DNA of 64,000 bases from Caecitellus pseudoparvulus (GCA_965644315.1 CBFFRQ010000080.1:248001-312000), one strand, 5' to 3'. Positions 42,659-54,017 are shown, numbered from the stretch's first letter. Notes: generated by a model from the sequence alone, not told the origin. Numbers and translations are program-made.

Positions 42659-45600
42659 ATGGCAGGCATAGCTGGGGGGGGCCTTGCGGGGGTGCTGGCT
42701 GACTTGTCCAAGGCCGGCAAGAAACGCGCTCGCCACAGCCGGAAGGCTAAGGCAAGCTCCAAGACACAGGCTAAGGCAACCCTAGCTGGAATTATCCCAC
42801 TCCAGGCATCCGCACTCCATTCCTCAGATGTTTCCGCCGTTCCCAGTCACCTTGCACTCGGGAGTAAGCCTAGAAGGTGTGCAACTGAGCGGCGTTTCTG
42901 GCGTTTCATCCGAACCTGCGACACTACTTTCCGTCCCTCCCACAGACGACTTTTGGAGCATTCAAGCTTTGACGATCTGCTGTCTTCTTTGCAGCGACAT
43001 GTTAACTCCGTCACCGCTACTTCCGTTGCCACAAGGAAGGCGGCCTTGCAGCAGCTCCACGACACCCTGTTTGCTGGCGTGCCAACGGCTGGCGCTGGCA
43101 GCGCTGACGACCCATACCTGACAGCTGCCGCAGAAGAAGACAAGGCTTTCTCCCCAAGCAGTATCACAGCAGCATCTGCGGTTCTACCTTCGGCTGCTGC
43201 AGCCGCCACACTTGCTGTGGAGCAGTCTGAAGCTCCTGCGGCAGGCCTTCCTGCGTTCCAGCCAGGCGACGACAGTGACGACGAAGAGTCCGCGCCTCCA
43301 GCCGCCCCCAGCGAAGCAAAGCAAGGTTCAGACACAGGCACGACCAGGAGTGAGCTGCTGAGGGGCATGCTGGACGTCCTACTCAAGCCCCTGCTGACGA
43401 GGGTGGATGACCCATCGGAGCCCTGCCGGGAGTACGCCCTGGCCATGCTGGCAAGACTCTGCCGCTATGTTGTGGACGTCCAGGGTTTTCTGAGGCTTGT
43501 GTTCCCAGTCCTCATGGAGCGCCTGCCTCAGACCTGGTCCTACGACATGCAGCACAACATGTTCATTCAGGACAGCGAAGCACACGCCGCGTTCATGCGA
43601 GGGCGGGTGGTGGACGATGCCAAGGGTTTGGGCGTCATCGAACCCTCCGAGGAGTGTCGAGCTCTATTGTGCGGAGTGTTCTCTGCCATTGTGGACAGGT
43701 GCCGAGCTGTGGGGGCCATCCATCTGCTGGATGGCTTCGGCCACCCGCTGATGCTTGCAGTGGCGGTGCTGCTATCAGACCCCTTCCCAGACTTGCGGGT
43801 GGAGGCCTGCTCCTTGCTCGTGGCGCTGTGCAACACCCTCCCGCATGTTGTAAAGGTGTTCGCGGTGGGGTTTGCCAAGATCTCTGCGCAGCTGCTCCGC
43901 CACCGCTACGCCAGGGTGCGCCTCGCAGGCCTGGACGCTCTGCAGGCTGCGGTGTCCGTGCCCAAGCCTGAGAAGCGCAAGGGTGCTGGCACGGAGGCCA
44001 TTGCCGAGCTTGTGGGCTTTCGAGAGGAAAATGTCGTGCCCATCAAGGCATTCTATGGCAAGGAGGTCAGGCACAACTATTTCGCGTCCTTGGCCGTGGA
44101 TGGGAACGTGCTTGTGCGGGCCAGGTTCGTGCGCATGCTGGGAGAGTGGCTGTGGTCCCTGCCCGACCGCTGGGACCACGAGTCCCGACTGCTGCCCTAC
44201 CTCCTGTCAGCTCTTGGAGACAGCTCAGTTGAGATTTCTAAAGCGGCTTTCGCCTGGCTGGAGAATCTGGGAGCCAGGTACGAACAGGAGAAGGCATCAG
44301 ACCTTCTGGACGAGCGGCAGCTGGGCATCGATGGCGACGCCCGAATCGACTACGACAAACCCCTGCCTCTGCCTTTCTCTCGGGGGCGCCCTCGTGTCGG
44401 CCTTCGCCTGGTTGTGCGCAACAACTGCCGGCGGTTCTTCAAGCCCATCCTGGCCGATTTGGGGGACTGGAAAGGGGACACTCGCCGGGCAGCTGCGGGA
44501 TTGCTCGTGACCGTGTTGGTTTTCCTGGAAGAAATGGTCACCCAAGACACTGTCGCTTTGCTCAAAGTCCTGTGCAAGACCGCAGACGATGCTGAGTTTG
44601 GTGACCTGGCCCGCACAGCTGCGCGGCTGTCAGGCCGTTTCGTCGCACCAGCTTCGTACTTGCCTCTCATCCTGCCCTTGCTGCAAGATGGAAGCACGGC
44701 GGCGCAGGTCCGCCGATCCTCCGCGCCTGGCGCTGAGGTCGTCGGTGTGCTGCTGCGGGTACTTGCCCTGCTGGTGTCCGAAAGTCGCCCCTCACAAGTC
44801 CTGCCCCATGTTGGCGCGATTGTGAAGGCGCTGTCCAGCGAACGTGTGATCCAGGCACTCTCGAGCGACAAAAGACCTGCCTCCGCTCGTGTGGGGCTCC
44901 AACCTGGCTCAGCGCCCCTCGCCGCAGCCGACGTTCACAGACTGTCGCACCAGGAAGCGGCTGCCGCTGCCTCCGACACACAGCACCCTTTTCCAGACAC
45001 CTTTGGCAAGTACTGGGAAGCTCTCACTGGGAGTGCTGAGCAGCTTTTGCCACGTTTTGGTCGGGGTCATGCGGCAGGCAGCGAGACGGAGGGGCTGGCC
45101 AGCTTGCACATGGCGCAAGATGACATGCTCGTTCCGCTTGCCCTGCCTGCCTCTCCCTACGATGCAGGAGTAGAGTCCCGAAGTGTGCGCTGCCATTTTG
45201 TGGCTTGTCTAGCGGCGGTCACTTCAGTGCTGCAGGGGCGCCTGGGCGCCTTTGCGGGAGCTGCCTTCGATGCAACGGGGAGACTTGGTGACGGCCAGAC
45301 CGTCGCGAACTCGATGGTGCAGCTGTGGACCTTGGTGCTGGGTTTGGAGGCACGGTACAGCGCTGGCGTTCCTGAACACAAACGACTCCTGAGCCGCATT
45401 GCTCAGACTTGCTTGTTGTCCTTCGTGAACAGCAATGATGGTGCGGGGCACCGCATCGTGGTGTCGGGGGACGGATCTGCACTCCCAACAGAAAGCACAG
45501 CGAGCGAAGAAGGGAGCGGTGCGTTTACTTGTGTGGCACCCCTGATCAAGTCCAGGGCAAGTGCCTTGCTGTCAAGCGCCTTGTCCACGTACCCCTGTGG

Positions 45601-46549
45601 CCTGGCGTGGCGGGCAGGCTGCCCAGAGCACGTGGTACTTACGTTTGTTCTGCAGAACCTTGACAAGGCAGCCACGTGCTGCGAAGCTGCTCGTGTTTTG
45701 GACATTGCCGGACGCCTTGTTCAGGAAGTGGCAGTGCCCATGGCAGAGCGTGAAATCGCGACCTCCACGCAGCGCGCAGCGCGGGATGCAGCCTTATCCA
45801 GTGCGCTGGCCGAGGCAGCACAGCTCGTGTCCCTCTGTGTCCCACTGCTTCGCGAGCCACTGAGCTTTGACGCCGCACTTTCGATGCTAGATGCCACACC
45901 TGCCCCTGGCCATACCTGCGTGTGGCTCAGCCTGCCCTCCACATTGGCACCCTGGCTCAAGGCAGCAAAGTTGTTGTTGCCAGCTGTGCAATGCTCCACT
46001 GTGGAAGATGCAGGGGCTGTGCAAGTGCTCGGCTTGTTCAGCGGTATCCTGAGTCCTGCTTGGCAGGGAGCAGTAAGTGCCGAGTGCAAGGCTTCACTGT
46101 GCGAGTGTATCGGCGAGATGCTCGGCTCTCTGCCAGCCACGGAGGTCGAGCTCCCTGCAGTTGAACATAGCGTCGGTCTCCTCATGCATGCGAGCGTTGC
46201 CGACGCAAGCGAAGAAGTCGCCATGCACGCGTCCCAGGCCCTAGCGACTGCGCTTGCGAATCGCCCGCATCTGTGCAAGGAGCACTCCGCCAAGGCGTGG
46301 CTGGGCAGCCTGCTAGCGGCTTTGTACGAGCACAACTCTGTGGGGTCTGCTGAAAGTGAGCTAGCACAGTGCCAGCTTGCCACTGCATACGCCATCGTTG
46401 CGGTGCAGCCCACTGCCCTGGAGGCGCCCACGCCAGAACTAGCAGAGGAAGTCGTTGCAACTGGACGCACACAAGAAGGGCATGAAGATTGGATTGGAGT
46501 GCTGCAGGGGCATGCCGCCATGCTCCAGCACTTGGCCAAAGGAGACTGA
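42659..46549 (+). CDS. DNAAF5: Dynein axonemal assembly factor 5 (HEATR2), HEAT-repeat protein
   Basis: ATG 42659 to TGA 46549, 1,296 residues in one frame. It is a HEAT-repeat solenoid. Marks are LLKPLLTRVDDPSEPCREYA (family: CLxDPxExCRxLA), QLLRHRYARVRLAGLDALQA, LPYLLSALGDSSVEISKAAF, the loop LPLPFSRGRPRVGLRLVVRN and FFKPILADLGDWKGDTRRAA, which match human HEATR2 block for block. DNAAF5 works in the cytosol to preassemble axonemal dynein arms, so the organism should build motile cilia. It is longer than animal HEATR2 (about 850). The first 70 residues are basic and poorly conserved. GT...AG pairs there (42864-42945) hint at an intron, but splicing it would shift frame, so I leave it unspliced. 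The stop is 1 bp from the opposed stop of the next gene. Confidence 0.82.
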   Translation: MAGIAGGGLAGVLADLSKAGKKRARHSRKAKASSKTQAKATLAGIIPLQASALHSSDVSAVPSHLALGSKPRRCATERRFWRFIRTCDTTFRPSHRRLLEHSSFDDLLSSLQRHVNSVTATSVATRKAALQQLHDTLFAGVPTAGAGSADDPYLTAAAEEDKAFSPSSITAASAVLPSAAAAATLAVEQSEAPAAGLPAFQPGDDSDDEESAPPAAPSEAKQGSDTGTTRSELLRGMLDVLLKPLLTRVDDPSEPCREYALAMLARLCRYVVDVQGFLRLVFPVLMERLPQTWSYDMQHNMFIQDSEAHAAFMRGRVVDDAKGLGVIEPSEECRALLCGVFSAIVDRCRAVGAIHLLDGFGHPLMLAVAVLLSDPFPDLRVEACSLLVALCNTLPHVVKVFAVGFAKISAQLLRHRYARVRLAGLDALQAAVSVPKPEKRKGAGTEAIAELVGFREENVVPIKAFYGKEVRHNYFASLAVDGNVLVRARFVRMLGEWLWSLPDRWDHESRLLPYLLSALGDSSVEISKAAFAWLENLGARYEQEKASDLLDERQLGIDGDARIDYDKPLPLPFSRGRPRVGLRLVVRNNCRRFFKPILADLGDWKGDTRRAAAGLLVTVLVFLEEMVTQDTVALLKVLCKTADDAEFGDLARTAARLSGRFVAPASYLPLILPLLQDGSTAAQVRRSSAPGAEVVGVLLRVLALLVSESRPSQVLPHVGAIVKALSSERVIQALSSDKRPASARVGLQPGSAPLAAADVHRLSHQEAAAAASDTQHPFPDTFGKYWEALTGSAEQLLPRFGRGHAAGSETEGLASLHMAQDDMLVPLALPASPYDAGVESRSVRCHFVACLAAVTSVLQGRLGAFAGAAFDATGRLGDGQTVANSMVQLWTLVLGLEARYSAGVPEHKRLLSRIAQTCLLSFVNSNDGAGHRIVVSGDGSALPTESTASEEGSGAFTCVAPLIKSRASALLSSALSTYPCGLAWRAGCPEHVVLTFVLQNLDKAATCCEAARVLDIAGRLVQEVAVPMAEREIATSTQRAARDAALSSALAEAAQLVSLCVPLLREPLSFDAALSMLDATPAPGHTCVWLSLPSTLAPWLKAAKLLLPAVQCSTVEDAGAVQVLGLFSGILSPAWQGAVSAECKASLCECIGEMLGSLPATEVELPAVEHSVGLLMHASVADASEEVAMHASQALATALANRPHLCKEHSAKAWLGSLLAALYEHNSVGSAESELAQCQLATAYAIVAVQPTALEAPTPELAEEVVATGRTQEGHEDWIGVLQGHAAMLQHLAKGD

Positions 46550-46550
46550 C

Positions 46551-47738
46551 TTACGATCCATGAACCTTCACGATCAGTTTGCCCATGTTTGCGTTGGACT
46601 CCATCACATCGTGGGCAGCCTGCACCTTGTCGAGTCCGTCGAACACGGTGTCTACGACGAGGGAGAACGCCCCACTTTTGAAGTTCCCCAGCAGCGGTGT
46701 CAGTCCAGCGACCAAGTTCGCCTTGTATGCCTGGCTGCGGGCTCGCAGCGTCGTAGCCTGCAGGCGGATGCGCTTGCGCATGAGGTGGGCCAGCACGGGT
46801 CCTTCGGGTGATGGGCCGCCGAGGAGCCCGTACAGCACCCAGCGCCCTTCAACTGCGATGGCAGCCGCATTCGCATCCCAGAGGGACCCTCCCACGCAGT
46901 CAAGAATGATGTCTACACCCTTCCCACCCGTTGCTTCCTTGACACCATCCGCGTAGGAGCCTTCCTTGTAGTTGAAGCCAGCGATTGCCCCCAACGCAGC
47001 AGCGTTGTCCAGCTTCGCCGCAGAGCCTGCCACTGCAATAGGCTTTGCCCCTGCTGCCACAGCTAGTTGGATCGCGGCTGTCCCCACGCCAGAGCCAGCT
47101 GCCAAGACCAACACCGCGTCGCCAGCCTGCACCTCAGCAATGGTGTGCAGCAGCTGGAACGCTGTCAGCCACGTTTCCGGGACACCCCCCGCAGAAACGA
47201 TGTCCATGCCCTCAGGGACTGGCATGACTTGATCCGCGCCCACTGTGACGTACTCCGCATAGCCCCCTGCGCGAAGTGGGGATTGGCGGGGTGTGGGCCT
47301 GCGGAATTTGAGCCAGCATCACTTGCAGCACTCACCGCCTGAGAGCAAGGCCATGACTTGCGAGCCGATAGGTGGCAGTGCTGAAGCATCCACACTCTTT
47401 CCGTGGCCCACGACGGTCCCTGCAGCCTCCAGGCCCAAGATGTCCGTGACTCCTGGTGGGGGCGGGACCTTGCCCTTCCGCTGAAGCGTGTCTGCGCGGT
47501 TGATCGCGGTGCTGGACACCTTGACGAGCACTTGGCCCTCCTCAGGCACAGGCACTGGTCGCTCCACCTTGACAGCCTTGCCTTCCTCTGCAATGATGCA
47601 CTGCATGCTCGACGGCACGTCGGAACTGGCTGCCATGATGGACCCGTCTGGCAGCACCTGCTGGAGCGGAGCTTGTGCGGCTGTGCAGGCCGCAAAGAGC
47701 ACAAGGAAGATCAACAGGACTAATCGCACGGGTGCCAT
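46551..47738 (-). CDS. PIG3-like quinone oxidoreductase (MDR family) with signal peptide
   Basis: Exons 47738-47336 and 47266-46551, 372 residues; the intron 47335-47267 restores [14 protein letters not shown]. It is a zinc-free medium-chain dehydrogenase. N-terminal GroES-like fold: [20 protein letters not shown] and [17 protein letters not shown]-binding fold: [20 protein letters not shown], then [20 protein letters not shown] and [11 protein letters not shown]. It is closest in pattern to TP53I3/PIG3 and bacterial quinone reductases, which pass NADPH electrons to quinones. Unusually, it begins with a signal peptide ([20 protein letters not shown]), placing a normally cytosolic enzyme in the secretory route or, in an alga with a complex plastid, en route there. 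The 3' end abuts DNAAF5. Confidence 0.9.
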
Positions 47739-47763
47739 GGTTGTTGAAATTTATTGGGTCGTC

Positions 47764-47769
47764 TGCATT
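47764..47769 (-). terminator. Putative poly(A) signal AATGCA after UBE4
   Basis: AATGCA on the minus strand, 32 nt after the UBE4 stop and 26 nt upstream of the next gene's ATG on the same strand. An AATAAA is also present at 47754-47759. Confidence 0.5.
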
Positions 47770-47800
47770 TGCTCCTGCGCTTCAGGATCCCGCCCGCTGC

Positions 47801-50800
47801 TCACTCCGCCAGGCTGGCAGCCAGGGCGGCTGCCAAATCAGCATCTTCTTCCTCCTCTGCAGCATCAGCAGATGGGACGGCTTCCGCTGGCTGACTTGGT
47901 TCTCTTACAGGACTCCGCATGGCCTCACCAGCTTCAGCAGCGTCGGCAGCAGACTGCACCTTGCTGGCGGCGGCAGCCTTTGCAGCGGCACGGCGCTCAG
48001 CGATGAAGGCTTGAATGCGTGCCTTGAGCTCAGGAAGGGGCTCCAAATCACTGGCACTGAGGGGCTTGCGGTTGAAGGGGTCTTGGGGGTTGTCCAGGAG
48101 CGCGCGGGCGATGTGCTGCCTGTCCATGATGGTTCCGCTCGTTGGCAGTCGCACCGGCTCCTCCATCAACGTGTACATCATGGGGTCCAAGAACTCGTCT
48201 GGTGCGCCGTCTTCCAGATCCAACTCCTCCTCCTCTGCACGTTGCGTCGCAGCCAGGACCAGGGTAGGGATGACCGTCGAGCCCACTCCCTCCAAGACGC
48301 TGGGATCCTGGCCTGAGTCCATCAGCCACGTGCCCCGCTGCAGCACTGCCAACGCCTGCTGGAGGTACCCGATACCCTGGGCCCCGTCTCCGAAGTACCT
48401 AGACTCCCCCACAATCGCTTTGGCGAAGGGCCCTGCGGCTGGCTCGGCGGCGGCGTCCGATGAAGGCAGGCTCGCATTCTCAGCACGAAGCAGGTGCCAG
48501 TAGGCCTGCAGGGTCATGAACAGGGTAAGCCGTGGCTCGAAGCCCAGCTCTTGCATGTTGTCCACCTTCAAATTCTTGCGGTTGGGGCCTGCCAGCGCAG
48601 ACAAGAACGCGTTGAGCAATTGAGCTGTGCGGTTGCACAAGTGCTCACTGAGGCACACCATGCACACGGGAGCCTCCTGCGTGAGCTGCGCAAAGAGCTG
48701 CATGAAAGCTGCTGATAGGGACAAGAAGTACTTTGCCTGGGCTGCGGCTGCATGGAGCTGCTGCATCTTTTCTTGCCGCTCCTGAGGTGACGTGGTCTGC
48801 CACTGCGGGGACTGCCGCAGCAACTGCACCTCCCGAATTGCCTCCAGCTTCGAGAACGCCTCGTCATTCAGCGCGTAGTCAAGGTCGTTCAGCAACGCGT
48901 TGAGGAACATGACGCCCTTCGAAGATGTCTGAACAGCCTCCTCACTTTCAGCGGCCCCTGCTTCCCCAGCCTCGCCAGGGCCGTCGGAAGGAGGCGAAGC
49001 GGCGGTCGCATCCGCCGCTGCCCCTCCTCCGCTCGCGGACGAGGACGCGGCAGGGGTGAGCACACTGCTTCCCGCAGCTGCTGCGATCCACGCTGATAGC
49101 GAGGCCCTGTGCTCTGGCCACTGCCAGAGGAACCCCAGCACGTTGGAGGCAGGCTGACGGTACGTGAGCTTGTCGTAGAAGGCCGTGTGGCTGCCGGTGA
49201 AGCCGATGTCAATGAACAGTTGCGCGACTCCTGGTGCAAGCAACTTGCATGCCAGAGGATGACTGAGCACGACTTGCTGGTAAAAGTCCAACAGGCGCGC
49301 CCCCTTGCGCCGGCCCAGCTCGGTCCTCGCGGGGTCTTGCGGGGAAGGCGTGAAGAACACCAAAGCTGCCACGATGCTGGCACGCACGTACGGGTTGGTG
49401 ACGTGCACTCTCGAGTGCAGGCATGCCGTCAGAAATGTCAACATGTCGTTCCACACCGCAGTAGGCTGCGTCAACAACACCTGGGGCGAGTACACGCTGA
49501 AGGCCGCTTCCAGAAACCCCACGCAGCCCGTGACCAGCCACTCTGGCAGAGCAGCCACAGCAGAAGGTGGAAAAGGCAGGGGCAGTTGCACCGCGGCAAG
49601 GGAGAACGACGCCGCAGAGGCATCCGCACGAGGCCCTGTGACCAGCTCGGCCGGGTCGCTCAGGCAGCGCAGCAGCAGCGTGCCTTGTGCCCGGTAAAAC
49701 AGCAGCATGTCAGCCACGGTATCATCTCCCCCCACCAGTGCCTCCAAGCGCAGCAGCTCCAGCATGTCAGGGCGCACCTGCTCGTCGATTCGCTGCACCG
49801 ACACGGCCATAATCAACCCGCGCCCAGCGTGGCGCATGGCCCGCTGCCTGGCGTCCTTGGCTTGCCCCAGCCGCTTGCGAATTTGATTCATACGGTTTCG
49901 GGCTGCATGCCAACCCAGCACGAGGCATCGCCCAGCCATAAAAAAGAACTCGGTGGCCTTGCTGAAGGATGCTGCCTCAAGGGAGCGCGGCGACTCAGCT
50001 TCGTCAAGTGCGGGGGCAGCACCCCCACCTGCTTCTGCAATCAAAGCGCGCTGGGCTGCTTCTGACTGCTGCTGGCGCGCCAAGTTGCGCACGTCGGTCC
50101 ACTTGCCAGCGCCCCCCGCCAACTGGCACATGCGCTCTCCCGCAGACATATCCCAGCGGTCGCTGCCTCCAGCCTGCGGCAGCAGGGGAAACCTCGCGTC
50201 CAACTTTCGAAAGGCAGAGCTGGCTGGATCCAGGAAGGGGGCACACAGCTGCATCAGGCACCGTGAGACATGCACGAGCAGGGCAGTGCTGGACGTCTCA
50301 CTGCCGGCGGACAGCATGCCCAGTGAGTATGCGGACTGGTCCCGGCCGGCGTTGGCGTCGATGCACTGGCCAAGCCATTGCATAGTGGCTTCAGACGTCC
50401 CGCGTTTCTTCAGCAGCCCCTTCAGCAGTGCTGTGCCAGAGCTCACAGTGGAAGCAGAAGCAGCCCGAATGGAGTCATACGCACCGTCCACGGCTGCCAT
50501 CAACGGCTGTGGCCAGTGTCCATGCCGCCTCCCAGTGTACCCCGCGTGCAGCAACCCAGTGACAAGGTCCTCAGGTGGGGAGCCTGCCACGGCGTGCAAG
50601 AGCGGCGGCTGCGGGTTGGGCAGCCGGGTGAAGTCGTCATCCTCAGGGCCAGGTCCCAAGAGTCGCCCAAGAAACGTCTCCCTCTCAACTTGCCGGCCAG
50701 TAATGGAGCCGCCCTCCCCAGCTGAGGCAAGCCAGTGTTCACTCCCGGCAAGGGCTGCCTGCACTTCCTTGGTGGGCAGCAGTGTCGCGCAGGCCTGCAT

Positions 50801-51633
50801 CAGCGAAGTAATGGTGTGGGAGTGCGTCAGGCGGACCCGCTGAAAGCCAGGCGCAGCAGGGACCTCCGAAGGCGCCCCTGCAGCCTGCCCTGCGGGCCCC
50901 ATCATGCCCATGAATGCAGCTTGCAAGGCAGCATGGGCATCCCCCCCTGCAGGACCTGCGTCCCTCGCGTTGCCGTCCCCACTCTTGGGTGCGTGGCCGA
51001 TCCACGTGCCGGCTTGCTTGTACAGTGCGTTAAGAACGGGCGGAAATACAGCCGCGGCCTTTGAGCCATCTTCATCTGATGTGCGTATGTATGTGGACAG
51101 AGCCTGGATGAACGCCTGTGCGGGTGGGGTAGCGCCGGCAAGGGCTGTGGCGTGTTGGAGTTTCATGAAACGCTAGCAGTCCAACTTACCCCCATGTCCA
51201 CGTCGAATGCTGCGCCTGGCCCACAGTTCCGGAGCATCACAGCGCCCATGTCTGCATCTTCGGGGAGGTTGAACATGTCTGGGTCCGTCATGGCCAGCAC
51301 CACGTACGCCATGATGGCGTCTTGCAGCCCCCTGATCTGTGCTGCCACCTCCTCCTTCTCGCTGGCACTGGAAGGCAGGCGCATTTCCAAGCGCACGCTG
51401 GGCCGCGAAATACATGAACCGGCCCTCGCCCAGCGCTCGATGAGGAAGCTCAGAGGCTGGTTCTTCTCAGCTGCAGTCACGAACAACAGCCTGTCCACAA
51501 GCTCCTCATCGTCCAGGTTCTCCAGTGGCTCTCCACGCTCTTGCAACAGCGCACCGACGCAGGGCTCCTCGAAGGTGTGCCACAGCACGATTTCAGCCCA
51601 CGAGCCTCCTTTCTTGGGGCTCGCGCTTGCCAT
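47801..51633 (-). CDS. UBE4: Ubiquitin conjugation factor E4 (U-box E3/E4 ligase)
   Basis: Exons 51633-51190 and 51115-47801, 1,252 residues; the intron 51189-51116 (GTAAGT...CCGCACAG) joins AAFDVDMG to [14 protein letters not shown]. The helical Ufd2 core includes [40 protein letters not shown] and [20 protein letters not shown]. The C-terminal U-box (about 1119-1190) reads [40 protein letters not shown] and [16 protein letters not shown], the standard U-box order. Ufd2/UBE4 extends ubiquitin chains on pre-ubiquitinated substrates with Cdc48. An acidic Ala-Glu-Asp tail follows the U-box. The start 51633 ([18 protein letters not shown]) is the only ATG in the open frame there. Confidence 0.94.
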
Positions 51634-52270
51634 TCCTGCGCGGCTATCTTGGACTCCTGCCACTTCCCGAGCGAGGTCGCACTACCTGTTGTGTCCGCGC
51701 TCCGCTCAGCAACGAGGACGCAGCCCTGGGCCGCTCTCAAAGTTGTTGAGCTCGAGAACAGAGAGGAGTTGCTGTGAGAATCCCGGGCCTATGGTGCGCG
51801 TGGTTTTAGTTTTAAATCAAAACCCTTGATGTGTTTCAACGGCTGTGGTCAATCTCAAGGCTAACTAGTGTACCCGAGGCCGACAGGCTCGGAGCAGGTC
51901 CTCACATACGGATACCTTTTGGCAATTGTCACATCTATTTGTCGCGAATTGCCCGATGTTGCCCACATCCCACTTGTTCTGCACATCCTCGCCACACGGC
52001 ACTCAAGTGTGTCGCCACTGGCCTCTCTCGCGGGCCAAACTTGAGCGTCCGCTCTGATCACTTCGACGTCAGCGACCTGTGCAGCTCAACACCCGGGTTC
52101 ACTTCACTGCTGTGTCCACCTCGGCTGGCATTTAGTTCAGGTGAGGCGTCTTGCGAAGACACTCCGCTCTGTAATCACTTTTGTGGCATGATCTTAACCT
52201 GGTGGCCTGCCTCTTCCTGTGCTCACAGAGTGCCTCAAAACTTGTGACGTGGGCGCGGAAATTGCTTCCG
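51634..52270. promoter_or_regulatory. Divergent region between UBE4 and the amine oxidase gene
   Basis: 637 bp between opposed starts, less GC-rich than the genes, with a T/A stretch at 51805-51830. An open frame runs up to the oxidase ATG (from 52181) without a Met. No RNA gene seen. Confidence 0.4.
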
Positions 52271-53987
52271 ATGGCTGCCTCTGCCTCGCCCCTGCAGCGC
52301 AAAAAGATTGCCGTCGTCGGCTCAGGACTGACTGGACTGGCAGCTGCCTGGATTCTGGGCGAAGATCACGATGTGACCCTACTGGAGCGCGCTCCGGCCC
52401 TTGGGATGGCAGCATACGGCGTGCCGATTCCCATGGCTGATGGCTCGGTGGCCAACATAGACGTCCCGCTGCGGGTGTTGACGACGTCGTACTACCACTT
52501 CCTCTTTGAGCTGTACAAGGATGCAGGCATTCCTGTGCATGGTGAGGACTATAGCATGTCCTTTTCACACCTCTCGAAGCACCCCAGTAGTTCTCATAGC
52601 CTAGGCGTCACGTACTGGCACAACACCCTCCTTCGTGTGCTCGGGTACTCCACACCCATTCCCAAGCTGAACAGTACAGAGGCAGTGAGTGCGACTGTGG
52701 CCTTTGCCCGACTTCTCCAGCTGTGCAAGACTGCTGCCGGCAACGCCAGCCTCTCCCGCGTCACGTTCGGGCAGTGGCTCGTGCAGAGCGGAGTGCCCCA
52801 GTGGGACCAGGACCACCTCATCCTGCCCCTCCTCTCCGTCATCCTTACTTGCGACCATGAAGATATCAAGCACTACCCTGCTAGCATTGTCATTGATTAC
52901 ATGGGCGCTGGCAGCGGTGAGTCAGTCCGGCGGGCCGTGGGTGGCTCCACCACAGTGTGTGAGCGCCTCGCGAAGCGGGCCACGGTGGAAACCAACGCCA
53001 AAATCGCCGCCATACGCCCCAAGGATGCCACTGGGCCTGTCACAGTGGTGCACGAAGATGGTCGTGAGCGCCAGTTTGACGCCGTGGTGCTGGCCACACA
53101 GGCCAACGTGGCAAGCAAGCTTCTTGGCAAGCACGCCGCGCCGGATCTGCGTGAAGCACTGGACTCCTTCAACTACTGCAAGACCCACGTGAGTCCAGGG
53201 AAGGAGCTGTGTTGCCCTGGCAATTCTCCACGCGTGCAACGCCCCACCTTCGCAGATCGTCTGCCACACCGACCCTGCCGTCATGCCAGCCTCCCGCAAA
53301 CATTGGCGGGTGGTCAGCTTCGGCGTGCAGCCCAGCCAGCCCCGCAGCATGGCCACCATCCACATGAATGCCCTCATCCCAGAGATGCGCATGCGACCCG
53401 AGCACGCGGCCTCCATCGCGCGCCGGTTCCGCGAAGACGCTTCCGCTGGCTTGCACGACTGGGACGCAGACGCACCGGACGAGGCAGTGTCTTCCCGCTG
53501 TGGCAGTGTTGCCCCAGGTGCTCTGGCAGCAGGCCAGCCCCATGTCAGTCTGCGGCAAGACGGCACCGTGGACGTCTTTCAAACGCTGAACCCATTGGTA
53601 CAGCCCCACCCCGACTCCGTTCTGTCCGAGTCCTGGGTGGACCGCCCCATCATGAATCTCAACAGCATCAGTGCCTTCGAAGCGATTGAGCGCAACCAAG
53701 GAGTGGGAGGGGTCTACATTTGTGGCAGCTATGCCGTGCACGGCATGCCCCTGCTAGAAGGCGCCGTGGAGAGTGCTGTGAAGGCTTGCCGGAGCCTCGG
53801 CGTGGAGGCTTCCTTCTGGAAGCGAGCCCTGCAGCAGCAGGCCGAGAGGCATCGCGCGCCGGCCCTTCACCTGCCTGGAGTTGGGTCAGTGCGCATGGCA
53901 GTGTGCCTACCAAGTTTGCAGGTACTGATTGTTCTCGTCCTAGCAGGCCTTGTAACTCTGGCTTGGTACGTCACGAACTGGGAGTGA
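52271..53987 (+). CDS. FAD-dependent amine oxidase-like protein with C-terminal membrane anchor
   Basis: Exons 52271-53188 and 53256-53987, 549 residues. The N-terminal dinucleotide fold IAVVGSGLTGLAAAWILGED (GxGxxG) is followed by VTLLERAPALGM, where the acidic residue binds FAD ribose. DAVVLATQANVA marks the second FAD contact. TVDVFQTLNPLVQPHPDSVL and GVYICGSYAVHGMPLLEGAV (FAD-binding end, often GxYxxG in this NAD_binding_8/amine-oxidase group) close the domain. The substrate is unknown; related proteins are annotated as flavin amine oxidases or desaturase-like oxidoreductases. The last 25 residues (LQVLIVLVLAGLVTLAWYVT plus NWE) form one membrane helix, a likely tail anchor. It converges on the ARM/TPR gene. 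Confidence 0.85.
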
Positions 53988-53992
53988 ATGCA
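53987..53992 (+). terminator. Putative poly(A) signal AATGCA overlapping the amine oxidase stop
   Basis: TGAATGCATG: the signal begins at the last base of the stop codon, as in dymeclin. The other strand reads CATGCATT, 23 nt past the ARM/TPR stop. Confidence 0.5.
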
Positions 53993-54017
53993 TGCGCAGT
54001 CTTGCAGCACCGCCGCC

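Noticed and set aside
42864-42945. GT...AG pair in the 5' part of DNAAF5
   Set aside because: 82 bp removal shifts the frame away from the HEAT-repeat frame, so not accepted as an intron.
47754-47759. AATAAA on the minus strand downstream of UBE4
   Set aside because: Single canonical copy; AATGCA next to it is the form that recurs after many genes, so I do not take AATAAA as the general signal.
49109-50065. 318-codon plus-strand frame within UBE4
   Set aside because: Antisense shadow of the UBE4 core; no protein-like pattern.
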